NCBI RefSeq assembly: GCF_000426505.1
Contig: NZ_AUFM01000011.1
Location: 806,001 to 870,000, forward strand
Reading direction: 5' to 3'
Length of the DNA stretch: 64,000 bases
Origin: Nisaea denitrificans DSM 18348
GTDB taxonomy: Bacteria > Pseudomonadota > Alphaproteobacteria > Thalassobaculales > Thalassobaculaceae
Shown here piece by piece: positions 1-8,667 of this stretch; positions within the stretch are counted from its first letter, which is position 1; each line of letters begins with the position of its first letter. Made by a program: the position numbers and the translations under genes. Under the pieces are notes generated by a model, which worked only from the letters and a program-made list of their open reading frames with translations, searched no databases and was not told the DNA's origin.

Positions 1-131
1 TAACTGTCCATGCGCGGGGGGCGGTTATTCGGAACCGGTCCCATTCCACGATGTCCATATTGCCAAGCAGTCCATTGTCTTGGTGCAGCGCCTGTCACAT
101 AGTCGTCGCGACTAGAAACCGGGAATCGATC

Positions 132-2456
132 ATGTCGCTCAAGACCGACCGCCGCCTGATACCGACATCCGCCCATTGGGGTACCTATTTTGCCGAAGTC
201 GAGAACGGCAAGCTCGTCGCCGTACACGATTACGAGAAAGACCCGGCCCCGGCCATCATTGGCCCTGGCATCGTCGATGCGATTGACGATGAGGTCCGTG
301 TGCGCCGCCCTATGATCCGCAAAGGCTGGCTGGAGAACGGCCCGGCCTCGCGCGAAGGACGGGGCAGCGACCCCTATGTCGCCGTGCCGTGGGACGAGGC
401 GCTCGACATGGCGGGGGCTGAGCTGAAGCGGATCGCGGATACGCACGGCAACGAGGCGATATTCGGCGGTTCCTACGGCTGGTCAAGCTCAGGCCGGTTC
501 CATCATGCGCAAAGCCAGGTGCACCGGTTCCTGAACTGCATGGGCGGCTATGTGCGCCATGAAGGGACATACAGCTATGCGGCGGGGCAGGCGATCACGC
601 CGCACGTCGTAGGTCACTTTAAGTATCTGCTCGACGAACATACGACCTGGCCGGTGATCGCCGAGACAAGCGAACTGGTGGTGATGTTTGGCGGCGTGCC
701 GGTAAAGAACGGCCAGGTGACGTCCGGCGGCGTCGGTCGGCATACCGTGTTCGAAGGGCTGAAAACCGCCTACGAGATGGGGGTCGAGTTCGTCAATATC
801 AGCCCGATCCGGAACGACGTGATCGAAATGGTCGAGCCCGAATGGATCGCCCCGCGCCCGAATACGGATGCGGCGATCATGCTGGCGCTGGCCCACACGC
901 TCTATACCGAAGGCCTGCACGACGAAGGTTTCCTGGAAGACTACTGCGTTGGCTTCGACAAGTTCCTGCCTTATCTGCTGGGCAAGACTGACGGCCAGCC
1001 GAAGACGCCTGAGTGGGCGGAAGGGATCTCCGAGGTTCCGGCCGAAACCCTGAGAACGCTTGCCCGGCGCATGGCCGGTGGCCGGACCATGATCATGGTG
1101 GCCTGGAGCCTGCAGCGCGCGGATCATGGCGAGCAGCCTTACTGGTTGGCCATCCTGCTCGCTGCCATGCTCGGGCAGATTGGGTTGCCGGGAGGCGGCT
1201 TCGGGCTCGGTTACGGCTCGGAAAATGGCATCGGCAATCCGGTCGAAATGTTCAAATGGCCGGCGCTGCCCCAGGGCCGGAATCCTGTCGACAAGTTTAT
1301 CCCGGTCGCGCGGATCTCCGACATGCTGCTCAATCCCGGTGGCAGCTTCGAGTTCGATGGCGGAACGCACATTTATCCGGACATCAAGGCTGTCTATTGG
1401 GCGGGCGGGAACCCGTTCCATCATCATCAGGACCTGAACCGTCTCGTGCAGGCAATCCGCCGGCCGGACACAGTGTTTGTGAATGAAATCTGGTGGACCG
1501 CCCTGGCGCGGCATGCGGATTTCGTGTTCCCGACAACCACGGCTCTGGAACGCAACGATCTCTCCATGACGCACTGGGAGCAGACTATCGTCGCCATGCA
1601 GAAGGCGATCGAACCGGTTGGTGATTCCCGGCATGACTATGATGTTTTTACCGGGCTCGCGGAACGGATCGGTGTTGCCGATACTTTCACCGAGGGGCGG
1701 GACGAGGAAGCGTGGCTGCGCCATCTCTGGGATCAGGCACGGCAGCGTGCGGCGGAAGCCGATTTCGAGCTGCCCGATCTTGAGACCTTCCGGGAGATCG
1801 GCGCCATGGAGGTGCTGCAGCCGAAAGAGCCTGCTGTTCTGCTGCGGAAGTTCCGTGAAGACCCGGAGGCCAATCCGTTGACCACTCCGAGCGGCAAGAT
1901 CGAGCTTTTCTCGGAGGCCGTCGCGGGGTTTGGCTATGAAGACACGCCGGGGCATCCGGCTTGGGTAGAGCCCTACGAATGGCTAGGCTCACCTTTGACC
2001 GGGACCTATCCGTTGCATCTGATATCGAACCAGCCGAAGACGCGTCTGCACAGCCAGCTCGATAGCGGCGCAATCAGCCGGGGTTCGAAAATCAAGGATC
2101 GCGAGCCGATGAGCATGCACCCGTCCGATGCCGCCGCACGCGGGATCGAAAACGGAGATGTGGTCCGGCTCTTTAACGACCGTGGGGCCTGTCTTGCCGG
2201 GGTAATCATCTCCGATGCCGTCCGTCCGGGAGTGGTGCAGCTCTCGACCGGTGCCTGGTATGATCCGGAAGAGCCGGGAGTGGTCGGCTCGCTCTGCAAG
2301 CACGGCAATCCGAACGTGCTGACCCGAGACATCGGAACGTCTCGTATAGGGCAGGGTCCGAGCGCGCAGTCAGTGCTGATTGAAGTCGAGAAATACGAAG
2401 GAACGCCGCCGCCGGTGACCTCTTTCGTGCCGCCGCGGATTGAAGAAAAGGCTTAA
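132..2456 (+). CDS. Molybdopterin S-/N-oxide reductase, BisC/DorA type
   Basis: A 774-residue enzyme of the DMSO reductase family that should reduce an S-oxide or N-oxide (biotin or methionine sulfoxide, DMSO or TMAO) using bis-molybdopterin guanine dinucleotide. The motif SYGWSSSGRFHH at about residues 114-125 matches the Mo-binding loop of DorA/TorA/BisC, with Ser119 as the likely Mo ligand. There is no N-terminal Cys cluster, so no Fe-S centre, as in this subgroup. No Tat signal is visible, so it is probably cytoplasmic (BisC-like) rather than periplasmic. The frame is open from 51, but the ATG at 132 follows GGGA and starts directly with the family-like segment. The exact substrate is not determined. 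The first 131 bases hold no other gene I can support. Confidence 0.9.
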   Translation: MSLKTDRRLIPTSAHWGTYFAEVENGKLVAVHDYEKDPAPAIIGPGIVDAIDDEVRVRRPMIRKGWLENGPASREGRGSDPYVAVPWDEALDMAGAELKRIADTHGNEAIFGGSYGWSSSGRFHHAQSQVHRFLNCMGGYVRHEGTYSYAAGQAITPHVVGHFKYLLDEHTTWPVIAETSELVVMFGGVPVKNGQVTSGGVGRHTVFEGLKTAYEMGVEFVNISPIRNDVIEMVEPEWIAPRPNTDAAIMLALAHTLYTEGLHDEGFLEDYCVGFDKFLPYLLGKTDGQPKTPEWAEGISEVPAETLRTLARRMAGGRTMIMVAWSLQRADHGEQPYWLAILLAAMLGQIGLPGGGFGLGYGSENGIGNPVEMFKWPALPQGRNPVDKFIPVARISDMLLNPGGSFEFDGGTHIYPDIKAVYWAGGNPFHHHQDLNRLVQAIRRPDTVFVNEIWWTALARHADFVFPTTTALERNDLSMTHWEQTIVAMQKAIEPVGDSRHDYDVFTGLAERIGVADTFTEGRDEEAWLRHLWDQARQRAAEADFELPDLETFREIGAMEVLQPKEPAVLLRKFREDPEANPLTTPSGKIELFSEAVAGFGYEDTPGHPAWVEPYEWLGSPLTGTYPLHLISNQPKTRLHSQLDSGAISRGSKIKDREPMSMHPSDAAARGIENGDVVRLFNDRGACLAGVIISDAVRPGVVQLSTGAWYDPEEPGVVGSLCKHGNPNVLTRDIGTSRIGQGPSAQSVLIEVEKYEGTPPPVTSFVPPRIEEKA

Positions 2457-2511
2457 AAGAGAATCTGTTCGGTGCCTTTGTTAATCTGGGCTTTGTGAGA
2501 GTCGGAAGACA

Positions 2512-3225
2512 ATGCTGGTTGGTAAAATGACTCGGAAAAACCTGCTCGCCTGTCTGCCAACGGGCGGCGCGGCGATCGAGATCGGTGTCGCCGAAGGTGT
2601 GTTTTCCTCTGATATTCTCGAGATGGCCAAACCTTCCCGTCTCCATTTGGTGGATCCCTGGGTCCACCAAAGCCGGCAGGACTACCAGTTGGATGCCAAC
2701 AATGTTGACGATGAGGCGAACGAGGAGCGTTACCGGGCGGTCCTGAAGAAATTCAGTGCCGACATCGAAAGCGGCGTGGTCCATGTTCAACGCGGCTTCT
2801 CGCAGGATGTGCTTCCGGAGTTTGAAGACCATACCTTCGACTGGGCCTATGTGGATGCCATGCATACGCGAGACGCGGTACGAGAGGATCTTCGACTCGT
2901 CTGGCCAAAGGTGAAGCCCGACGGGCTGATACTCGGGCATGACTTTTCCAACAGCCCGGAGGCGCGGGCGCGTGGTTTCGGCGTTGTCGCTGGTGTGCGT
3001 GATTTCATTAGGGAATCAGGGGCGCATCTTGTCGCCATAACGATGATCTCGGAGTTTTTTCCCTCCTACGTTTTGGCAAAGTCGCTTCACCCAGGTGTCG
3101 GCGCGTTTGCCGAGCAGTTCGTGCTGCGGTCGGAGGCGACAGTTGAAATACGATCTCACTCTCCCGATTATCAGCACAAGGTGGTCAAAATCGGCGATCG
3201 AGTCGTAGCCTATCCTTCTTTCTAG
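2512..3225 (+). CDS. Class I SAM-dependent methyltransferase
   Basis: A 237-residue protein with a Rossmann-type SAM motif early (AIEIGVAEGVFS at about residues 22-33) and the acidic strand motif FDWAYVDAMHTRDAVREDL near residues 105-123, typical of the methyltransferase-24 group found in sugar or small-molecule modification. The substrate cannot be told from sequence. GGAAGAC sits five bases before the ATG. It lies 55 bases after the molybdoenzyme gene and just before the MaoC gene, so it may be co-transcribed with both. The C-terminal third (PDYQHKVVKIGDRVVAYPSF) matches no motif I recognise. Confidence 0.75.
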   Translation: MLVGKMTRKNLLACLPTGGAAIEIGVAEGVFSSDILEMAKPSRLHLVDPWVHQSRQDYQLDANNVDDEANEERYRAVLKKFSADIESGVVHVQRGFSQDVLPEFEDHTFDWAYVDAMHTRDAVREDLRLVWPKVKPDGLILGHDFSNSPEARARGFGVVAGVRDFIRESGAHLVAITMISEFFPSYVLAKSLHPGVGAFAEQFVLRSEATVEIRSHSPDYQHKVVKIGDRVVAYPSF

Positions 3226-3248
3226 TGCCTTTCTGGCGGGAGAGTGAA

Positions 3249-4073
3249 ATGGTCCATGCAGCCCCTGCGCCACGCACCAAGACGGAAGAATTCTACCCTG
3301 GTTTCCGCTTCCCGGAGCGACCCGTGATCCGTACGCGGGAATATCAGGACAGCAGGTTACAGGCCTGCGGTGTCGATCCCGCGCTCTATGGCGATCAGGC
3401 AGCGGCCGGCTTGTTCGGGCAGGATTGTTTCAAGGCGATGCGGGCGGCCGGTCACCAGGTCGATGGTTTGGTCCAAACAGAACAGCGGTTCCGGCAGTTG
3501 GAGCCGATTGCCATCGGCGAGACCGTCACCCAGCGTGGATGGATCGAGGCGTATGAAGAGGTTCCGCGCGGCCACCGGCTGCACCGTAAGTTTGAGTTTG
3601 TGCTGAAAGACGGCACTGTCGCGCTCACTGCGGATGTTATCGGATTGGTTCCCGACAAGGAAAAGTGGGCTTCGGCGGCAAAAAAGACCCCTCAATCAGC
3701 TCCGTCCGATCCACGGGACGGATATACGCCAGTTTCCGAAAAAAAGATGACACCGGAAGATGTTACGCTGTTTTCTTCAGATGTCGGAAACCTGATTCAT
3801 TTCGAGCCTGATTTCGCCGCGAACCTCGGCTACCGCGCGCCGCTCGCGCAGGGTCTGCAGACCATGGTCTGGATGATGGGTAAACTTACTGAGGACGGAC
3901 CTCCGGTATCGTTCGAGCTGGCGGCGACCTTCCGCCGGCCGGTGTTCTGGGATGAAGACGCGAGCCTCTGGCTACACCGGGGAAAAACAGGCTTCATCGA
4001 CAGCATGCGCGCGTTGAATGCGGGCGGGAAGCTGACCGCCGAGCTGTCGGTCTCCTCGCTTTCCTACGCCTGA
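3249..4073 (+). CDS. MaoC-like hot-dog dehydratase family protein
   Basis: A 274-residue protein that looks like a double hot-dog: an N-terminal half resembling MaoC_dehydrat_N and a C-terminal half with the hydratase-like segment DVGNLIHFEPDFAANLGYRAPLAQG. The catalytic Asp, Asn and His of (R)-hydratases seem to be present, but there is one more residue than usual between Asp and Asn, so activity is uncertain. A GTG at 3225 is possible; the ATG at 3249 is preferred because GGGAGAG precedes it by four to five bases. It is followed after four bases by the sulfatase gene, which suggests an operon. The likely role is hydration or dehydration of an acyl-CoA, otherwise thioester binding. Confidence 0.7.
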   Translation: MVHAAPAPRTKTEEFYPGFRFPERPVIRTREYQDSRLQACGVDPALYGDQAAAGLFGQDCFKAMRAAGHQVDGLVQTEQRFRQLEPIAIGETVTQRGWIEAYEEVPRGHRLHRKFEFVLKDGTVALTADVIGLVPDKEKWASAAKKTPQSAPSDPRDGYTPVSEKKMTPEDVTLFSSDVGNLIHFEPDFAANLGYRAPLAQGLQTMVWMMGKLTEDGPPVSFELAATFRRPVFWDEDASLWLHRGKTGFIDSMRALNAGGKLTAELSVSSLSYA

Positions 4074-4077
4074 CCAG

Positions 4078-5670
4078 ATGAGCGTAAAGACCGTCCGGAA
4101 TATCCTCTTCGTGATGTGCGACCAGTTGCGATGGGACTATCTGTCCTGCGCCGGTCATCCTCATCTTCATACCCCGCATATCGATGCGCTGGCGGCGCGC
4201 GGGGTCCGTTTCGACCGGGCATTCTGCCAATCGCCGATCTGCGGGCCGTCCCGAATGTCGTTCTATACGGGCCGCTACATGTTCAGCCATGGCGCGGGCT
4301 GGAATAACTACCCGCTGCGTGTGGATGAGTGGACCCTTGGCGACTATCTCCGGCCGCTCGGCCTCAGGGTTGCGCTGGCGGGCAAGACGCATATGAAGGA
4401 AGATCAGGCGGGCATGGCGCGGCTTGGCATGAACCCTGTTTCCGAACACGGCGTGTTGGTCGCCGAATGCGGCTTCGAGCCGTTCGAGCGGGATGACGGC
4501 CTGCATCCGGACCGGAGCGTCGATCCGGATCTGCCTTACAACCACTACCTCCGCCAGAAGGGTTATTCCGGCGAAAACCCCTGGTCCAGTCATGCAAATT
4601 CGGTGCGCGGCAAGACGGGCGAGACACTGGACGGCTGGTACTGGGGACATTCGAACGGGGCAGCGGACGTTCGCGAGGAGGACAGCGAGACGCCCTACAT
4701 GACCGATCGTGCAATCGATTTCATCACCGGGATGGGCGACCGGCCCTGGTGCCTGCATCTCTCCTACATCAAACCGCATTGGCCATACATCGTTCCCGAA
4801 CCCTACGCCTCGCTCTACGGACCGGAGCAGATGCTGCCGGTGCACCGGGCCGCCTGTGAGGAAACTGACCCGCATCCGGTTTATGCGGCGTTCATGCGGC
4901 ACAAGGACAGCAGCCTGTTCCAGCGCCCGGAAGCACGAACAACGATCGTTCCCGCCTATATGGGGTTGATCAAGCAGATCGACGATCATTTTGGCCGCCT
5001 GATGGGTCAACTGGAGCGCCTCGGCCGACTCGATGACACCATGATCGTTTTCACTTCCGATCACGGCGACTATCTCGGTGACCACTGGCTCGGTGAGAAG
5101 GATCTGTTTCACGAGGCGTCTGTGCGCATCCCGATGATCGTCTGCGATCCGCGTGCGGCGGCAGACGCAACCCGGGGCACGGTCTCGCACGAGTTGGTCG
5201 AGGCCATCGATCTGGTGCCGACCTTCATCGAGGCTGTCGGGGGAGAGGTTGCCTATCATCGGCTGGAAGGCCGTTCCCTGATACCGCTGCTTGAGGGTGA
5301 AAAGGTTGACTGGCGGTCCTTCACCATTTCCGAAAGCGATTATTCAGGACGGGATGCCCGTGCCGACCTCGGGCTAGACCCGATGGACGCCCGCTGTTTC
5401 ATGCTGCGGACTGAGCGCTGGAAGTATGTTTTGCATGAGAAGTTCCGCCCGCAACTATTTGATCTGCAATCAGACCCGGACGAATTTTCCGATCTCGGAA
5501 CCGATCCGGACCACGCCGCGATCCGGGCTGAGTTGCACGAGAAGCTGTTCACCTGGTTCCGGAACCGTCGGCTTCGCGTCACCATTTCTGACGATGAGAT
5601 CGTCGCCCGGACGGGCGGCGCGGACCGGCAGGGCATCCTGATCGGCTACTGGCGGCCGAACGATCCCTGA
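4078..5670 (+). CDS. Sulfatase / phosphonate monoester hydrolase (formylglycine type)
   Basis: A 530-residue alkaline-phosphatase-superfamily hydrolase. The sulfatase signature CGPSR starts at Cys55, the residue converted to formylglycine in type I sulfatases, and DQLRWD at 15-20 and TSDHGDYLGDHW supply metal ligands. The overall layout (CGPSR, a long middle, LFDLQSDPDEFSDL and a C-terminal tail) resembles rhizobial phosphonate monoester hydrolases more than choline sulfatase. Substrates could be sulfate esters, phosphonate monoesters or phosphodiesters. No signal peptide is visible, so it is probably cytoplasmic. It lies four bases after the MaoC gene with no strong ribosome site of its own, which suggests coupling. 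Activity needs a formylglycine-generating enzyme, which is not in this window. Its 3' end overlaps the convergent epimerase gene by 25 bases. Confidence 0.85.
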   Translation: MSVKTVRNILFVMCDQLRWDYLSCAGHPHLHTPHIDALAARGVRFDRAFCQSPICGPSRMSFYTGRYMFSHGAGWNNYPLRVDEWTLGDYLRPLGLRVALAGKTHMKEDQAGMARLGMNPVSEHGVLVAECGFEPFERDDGLHPDRSVDPDLPYNHYLRQKGYSGENPWSSHANSVRGKTGETLDGWYWGHSNGAADVREEDSETPYMTDRAIDFITGMGDRPWCLHLSYIKPHWPYIVPEPYASLYGPEQMLPVHRAACEETDPHPVYAAFMRHKDSSLFQRPEARTTIVPAYMGLIKQIDDHFGRLMGQLERLGRLDDTMIVFTSDHGDYLGDHWLGEKDLFHEASVRIPMIVCDPRAAADATRGTVSHELVEAIDLVPTFIEAVGGEVAYHRLEGRSLIPLLEGEKVDWRSFTISESDYSGRDARADLGLDPMDARCFMLRTERWKYVLHEKFRPQLFDLQSDPDEFSDLGTDPDHAAIRAELHEKLFTWFRNRRLRVTISDDEIVARTGGADRQGILIGYWRPNDP

Positions 5671-6554
5671 TCTATCGGAGGGCGGCTGCCGAGCAGTGCA
5701 ACCGCGTCGGTATGGCGCGGCCCCCAGCCGAGCTCCCGCTTTATCTTCCTGCTGCGCATCCGTTGTTGAAGCGCCGGGCCGGCAGCCCATGCGCCATGGC
5801 GGGCAACCGCCTCGGCAACGGGAAGGATCATGTGCGGCGCAAGAGAGCCGGCTCGCTTTTTGATCGCATCGGCAAGCGCGCCGGTCGGGACGCCGCTTTC
5901 GGCTGCAACGCAATAGCTTTCCCCGGGAATTCCCTTTTCCAGCGCGAGCCGGTAGGCGGATGCAAGATCCATTCGGTGGACGAGTGGCCAGCGCACATCC
6001 GCGGATCCCCAAATCTCTATCGTGACGCCTTGCGACGCCGCATCCAGATAGCGATGGAGGACGCCGCCCGCCTCGTCATAGACCATCGCCGGGTGAATCA
6101 GGATCGGGGCGATACCCGGTGCCTTGCGCAGCCATTCCCAATTCTCCACCATCCAGGCGAAGCTTGGCAACGGATCAAACGGCATGCTTTCGTCGGCGAC
6201 CCGGTTGCCGGTTTCACCAAAGAGCCAGCACCCGCCTGTATAGAGGACGCGGAGCGGGACATCCCGTCCGGAGGCCGCAGCGGCGATAGCTTCGAGCACT
6301 GATTTGTCGATTGCGCCCATGTCGGTGTCGAACGCGGCGGCAGCCTGGATGACGGCATCGACTCCGGTGACGGCCCCTGCCCATTCGGCTGGTCTTGTCA
6401 GGTCGCCGGGGAGTGGCTCCGCCCCTTTGGCGCGCAGATGCTCTGCCGCTTTGTCGGAGCGGGCCAAGGCTGTCACCTGATGCTGATGTGAAAGCAGCTC
6501 TTCGAGTATGGCGGAACCGATAGAGCCGGTGCCGCCGAGCAGAAGGACATGCAT
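5646..6554 (-). CDS. NAD(P)-dependent epimerase/dehydratase family protein
   Basis: A 302-residue extended short-chain dehydrogenase. The start MHVLLLGGTGSIGSAILEEL carries the GxxGxxG dinucleotide motif at the very N-terminus, so the ATG at 6554 is chosen over a longer frame opening at 6683. Later segments (VDAVIQAAAAFD, LRVLYTGGCWLFGE) fit the NAD-binding fold. The usual YxxxK catalytic pair is not obvious, so it may act as an atypical SDR such as a NAD(P)H-binding reductase. It lies downstream of the alcohol dehydrogenase on the same strand, separated by a strong hairpin. Its end overlaps the sulfatase gene. Confidence 0.75.
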   Translation of the reverse strand: MHVLLLGGTGSIGSAILEELLSHQHQVTALARSDKAAEHLRAKGAEPLPGDLTRPAEWAGAVTGVDAVIQAAAAFDTDMGAIDKSVLEAIAAAASGRDVPLRVLYTGGCWLFGETGNRVADESMPFDPLPSFAWMVENWEWLRKAPGIAPILIHPAMVYDEAGGVLHRYLDAASQGVTIEIWGSADVRWPLVHRMDLASAYRLALEKGIPGESYCVAAESGVPTGALADAIKKRAGSLAPHMILPVAEAVARHGAWAAGPALQQRMRSRKIKRELGWGPRHTDAVALLGSRPPIDQGSFGRQ

Positions 6555-6641
6555 GAGGAATTTTCCAGGCTGAATGAAGTGCAACGGAGAGAATACATCC
6601 GTTGCCTGAAATAAATAACAAGAAAGATCTTGAAGAAATAG

Positions 6642-6673
6642 TGCGCCGGGCGGGACGTCGACCGCCCGGCGCA
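6642..6673 (-). terminator. Strong hairpin after the alcohol dehydrogenase
   Basis: TGCGCCGGGCGG at 6642-6653 is perfectly complementary to CCGCCCGGCGCA at 6662-6673, giving a 12-bp GC-rich stem with an 8-base loop. It lies seven bases after the stop codon of the minus-strand alcohol dehydrogenase. On that strand it is followed by CTATTTCTT, so the U-tract is poor. It is probably a transcription terminator or mRNA-stabilising hairpin. Confidence 0.6.
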
Positions 6674-6679
6674 GTTTAC

Positions 6680-7741
6680 TCAATCGTTCGTCAGCACCAC
6701 GCGGCCGACGATCTTGCCGGCGCGGAGTTCATCCAGGCTTCTCTGAACCTGGTCCATCGGGCGGTTCTCGATCGGTACCTGCTTCACCTTGCCTGCCTTG
6801 ACCAGTTCCATGAGCTCCTTCAGCTCCTTCAGGCTGCCAACATAGGAGCCGATGACCGAGGCAGCGCGAAGCGGAAGTGTAGGCAGCGGGATTGTAAAAT
6901 CGCCGCCATAAAGGCCGACAATGACATAGCGACCGCCCTTGACGAGCGATCCGTAGCCGAGCTTGGCGGTTGGATTGGCACCAACCGTATCGACAACGGC
7001 GCGCGGTCCGCCACCAGTGGCCGCGGCCAGAGCCTTGGCAGCATCATCCCCGGAAATATTCAGGGTCGCCGTCGCGCCCATATCCTTCGCAGCGGCCAGC
7101 TTCTTGTCATCGATGTCACAGGACAGGATCTGTTTGAACCCCATGGCGCGGGCGATGCCGACCGCCGCAAGGCCAAGCCCGCCGGCGCCCATGATCACCA
7201 GCCATTCGTCGTCGAGCACCGGCTGCGCTTTGCGGAGCGCGCTGTAAACCGTGACGCCGGAGCAGGCAAAAGGCGTTGCCTCGGAAGGATCGACATCGCC
7301 GATATCAACCAGGAACATGGCGTGCGGAACCAGGACATATTCCTGATAACCGCCGTCCCGGTAAACGCCGAGGGTGCGCGGCTTGGCGCAGTGATTTTCC
7401 TGTCCCGATTTGCAGATAGAGCATTCGCCGCAGCCGATCCATGGGTGGATCAGCTTGGTCTCGCCGGTCGGGACCGAGCCCGCATCCGGCCCGCCCTTGA
7501 CGACCTCGCCGAGGATCTCGTGGCCGAGTACATGGGGCAGGGGCACACCGCGGTCCCCCATGTTCAATCGTCCGGCCGAGCCAAGGTCGAAATAGCCGTC
7601 ACCGATATGCAGGTCGGAGTGGCAGACCCCGCAGCGCGTCACCTTGACGAGAACTTCGGTTCCAGTCGGCTCCGGGATCTCCTGCTGGATCATTTCCAGC
7701 GGCTTCCCGAAATCGGTGACTTTCCAACTACGCATTTGCAT
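6680..7741 (-). CDS. Zinc-dependent alcohol dehydrogenase (MDR family)
   Basis: A 353-residue medium-chain dehydrogenase. The catalytic zinc segment TRCGVCHSD starts at about Cys37, GHEILGEV follows, and GCGECSICKSGQENHC gives the four cysteines of the structural zinc. The nucleotide-binding motif GAGGLGLAAVG is near the middle. These are the hallmarks of NAD(P)-dependent alcohol dehydrogenases that interconvert alcohols and aldehydes; the substrate is unknown. A ribosome site (GGAGGAA) precedes the start. It is divergent from the SDR operon, with a palindrome in the shared intergenic region, and is followed by a 12-bp stem-loop. Confidence 0.88.
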   Translation of the reverse strand: MQMRSWKVTDFGKPLEMIQQEIPEPTGTEVLVKVTRCGVCHSDLHIGDGYFDLGSAGRLNMGDRGVPLPHVLGHEILGEVVKGGPDAGSVPTGETKLIHPWIGCGECSICKSGQENHCAKPRTLGVYRDGGYQEYVLVPHAMFLVDIGDVDPSEATPFACSGVTVYSALRKAQPVLDDEWLVIMGAGGLGLAAVGIARAMGFKQILSCDIDDKKLAAAKDMGATATLNISGDDAAKALAAATGGGPRAVVDTVGANPTAKLGYGSLVKGGRYVIVGLYGGDFTIPLPTLPLRAASVIGSYVGSLKELKELMELVKAGKVKQVPIENRPMDQVQRSLDELRAGKIVGRVVLTND

Positions 7742-7771
7742 GGACCTGTTTCCTCCTGTTAATCGCTATTG

Positions 7772-7786
7772 CGAAATTCAATTTCG
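7772..7786. promoter_or_regulatory. 15-bp palindrome, possible operator of adh or the SDR operon
   Basis: CGAAATT-C-AATTTCG is a perfect 7-bp inverted repeat around one central base, about 30 bases upstream of the alcohol dehydrogenase start and 158 bases upstream of the SDR start. A short A/T-rich palindrome in a divergent promoter is typical of a TetR- or MarR-type repressor site, but no such regulator gene is adjacent. A second, weaker repeat (GGCGG/CCGCC) lies nearby. Confidence 0.35.
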
Positions 7787-7944
7787 TTTTCGTAACTCTA
7801 GGCGGTCTTGTGTGCCGCCAACAAGGTGCGAGACTGGCATTGTCTTGAAAAACATTCTCGCGGAATCCGAACGGGTTGCCGCGAAAAGATCGGTGACAAT
7901 TCGGCATGAGACCGAAATCTACCGGATCGGGGGAAGGGAAGAAA

Positions 7945-8667
7945 ATGAGCGCTAGAACCGTTTTGGTTACAGGCGCAAGTCGCGGCATCGGACGCTCCGT
8001 TGCCGCCTATCTTGCAGATCGTGGATATAGCGTTGTCGGTCTGGCGCGGACAGCGCCGACGGGCAGCTTTGACGGTGTCTTCAGGACAGCCGATCTCAGT
8101 GACGCGGACGCAACGCGTGAGACGCTGGCCGCTATCACCGATGAGTTCGATATCGATGTCCTGGTGAACAATGCGGGCATCGCGCCGCTGGGCACTGTCG
8201 AGGAGGTGACGCCGGAGATCCTGCAACAACTGATGTCCGTCAATGTCCGGGCGCCATACCAGTGCATGCAGGCGGTTCTACCGGGCATGCGGCAGCGCGG
8301 GTTCGGACGGGTGATCAATATCGGCTCGCGGGCAGCACTCGGGAAACACGGGCGCAGCGCCTATGCTGTGACGAAAGGCGGTATTGCCGCCGCCACCCGG
8401 ACATGGGCCATTGAGGCCGGGCCGGACGGGATTACGGTGAACTGTGTCGCACCGGGCCCTATCGCCACCGAGATGTTCGAGGATGGCAATCCGGTTGGTT
8501 CAGACAGCCGCAACGCCATCGAGGCAGCGATCCCGGTTGGCCGGATCGGCCAGCCAGAGGACGTCGCGTCCGCCGTCGCATTCTTTGCCGGTGAGGATGC
8601 CGGGTTCTGCACCGGTCAGGTGCTCTATGTCTGTGGCGGCCTGACCGTCGGAGCAGCACCGCTATGA
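7945..8667 (+). CDS. Short-chain dehydrogenase/reductase (classical SDR)
   Basis: A 240-residue oxidoreductase. TGASRGIG near residues 8-15 binds NAD(P), NNAG follows, and NIGSRAALGKHGRSAYAVTK supplies the catalytic Ser, Tyr and Lys. The closing segment GRIGQPEDVASAVAFFAGEDAGFCTGQVLYVCGG is the usual SDR C-terminal signature, as in FabG-like enzymes. The ATG at 7945 is chosen because GGGGAAGGGAAG lies just upstream; a frame opening at 7906 would add 13 residues. Its stop overlaps the start of the acyl-CoA synthetase by four bases (ATGA), so the two are translationally coupled. It probably oxidises or reduces a hydroxy/keto intermediate in the same pathway. Confidence 0.88.
   Translation: MSARTVLVTGASRGIGRSVAAYLADRGYSVVGLARTAPTGSFDGVFRTADLSDADATRETLAAITDEFDIDVLVNNAGIAPLGTVEEVTPEILQQLMSVNVRAPYQCMQAVLPGMRQRGFGRVINIGSRAALGKHGRSAYAVTKGGIAAATRTWAIEAGPDGITVNCVAPGPIATEMFEDGNPVGSDSRNAIEAAIPVGRIGQPEDVASAVAFFAGEDAGFCTGQVLYVCGGLTVGAAPL

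Noticed and set aside
489-1955. Long open frame of 488 codons on the minus strand opposite the molybdoenzyme
   Set aside because: The plus strand has an unmistakable full-length family protein, and the antisense translation is rich in Arg, His and Pro with no domain; it is a shadow of GC-rich coding sequence.
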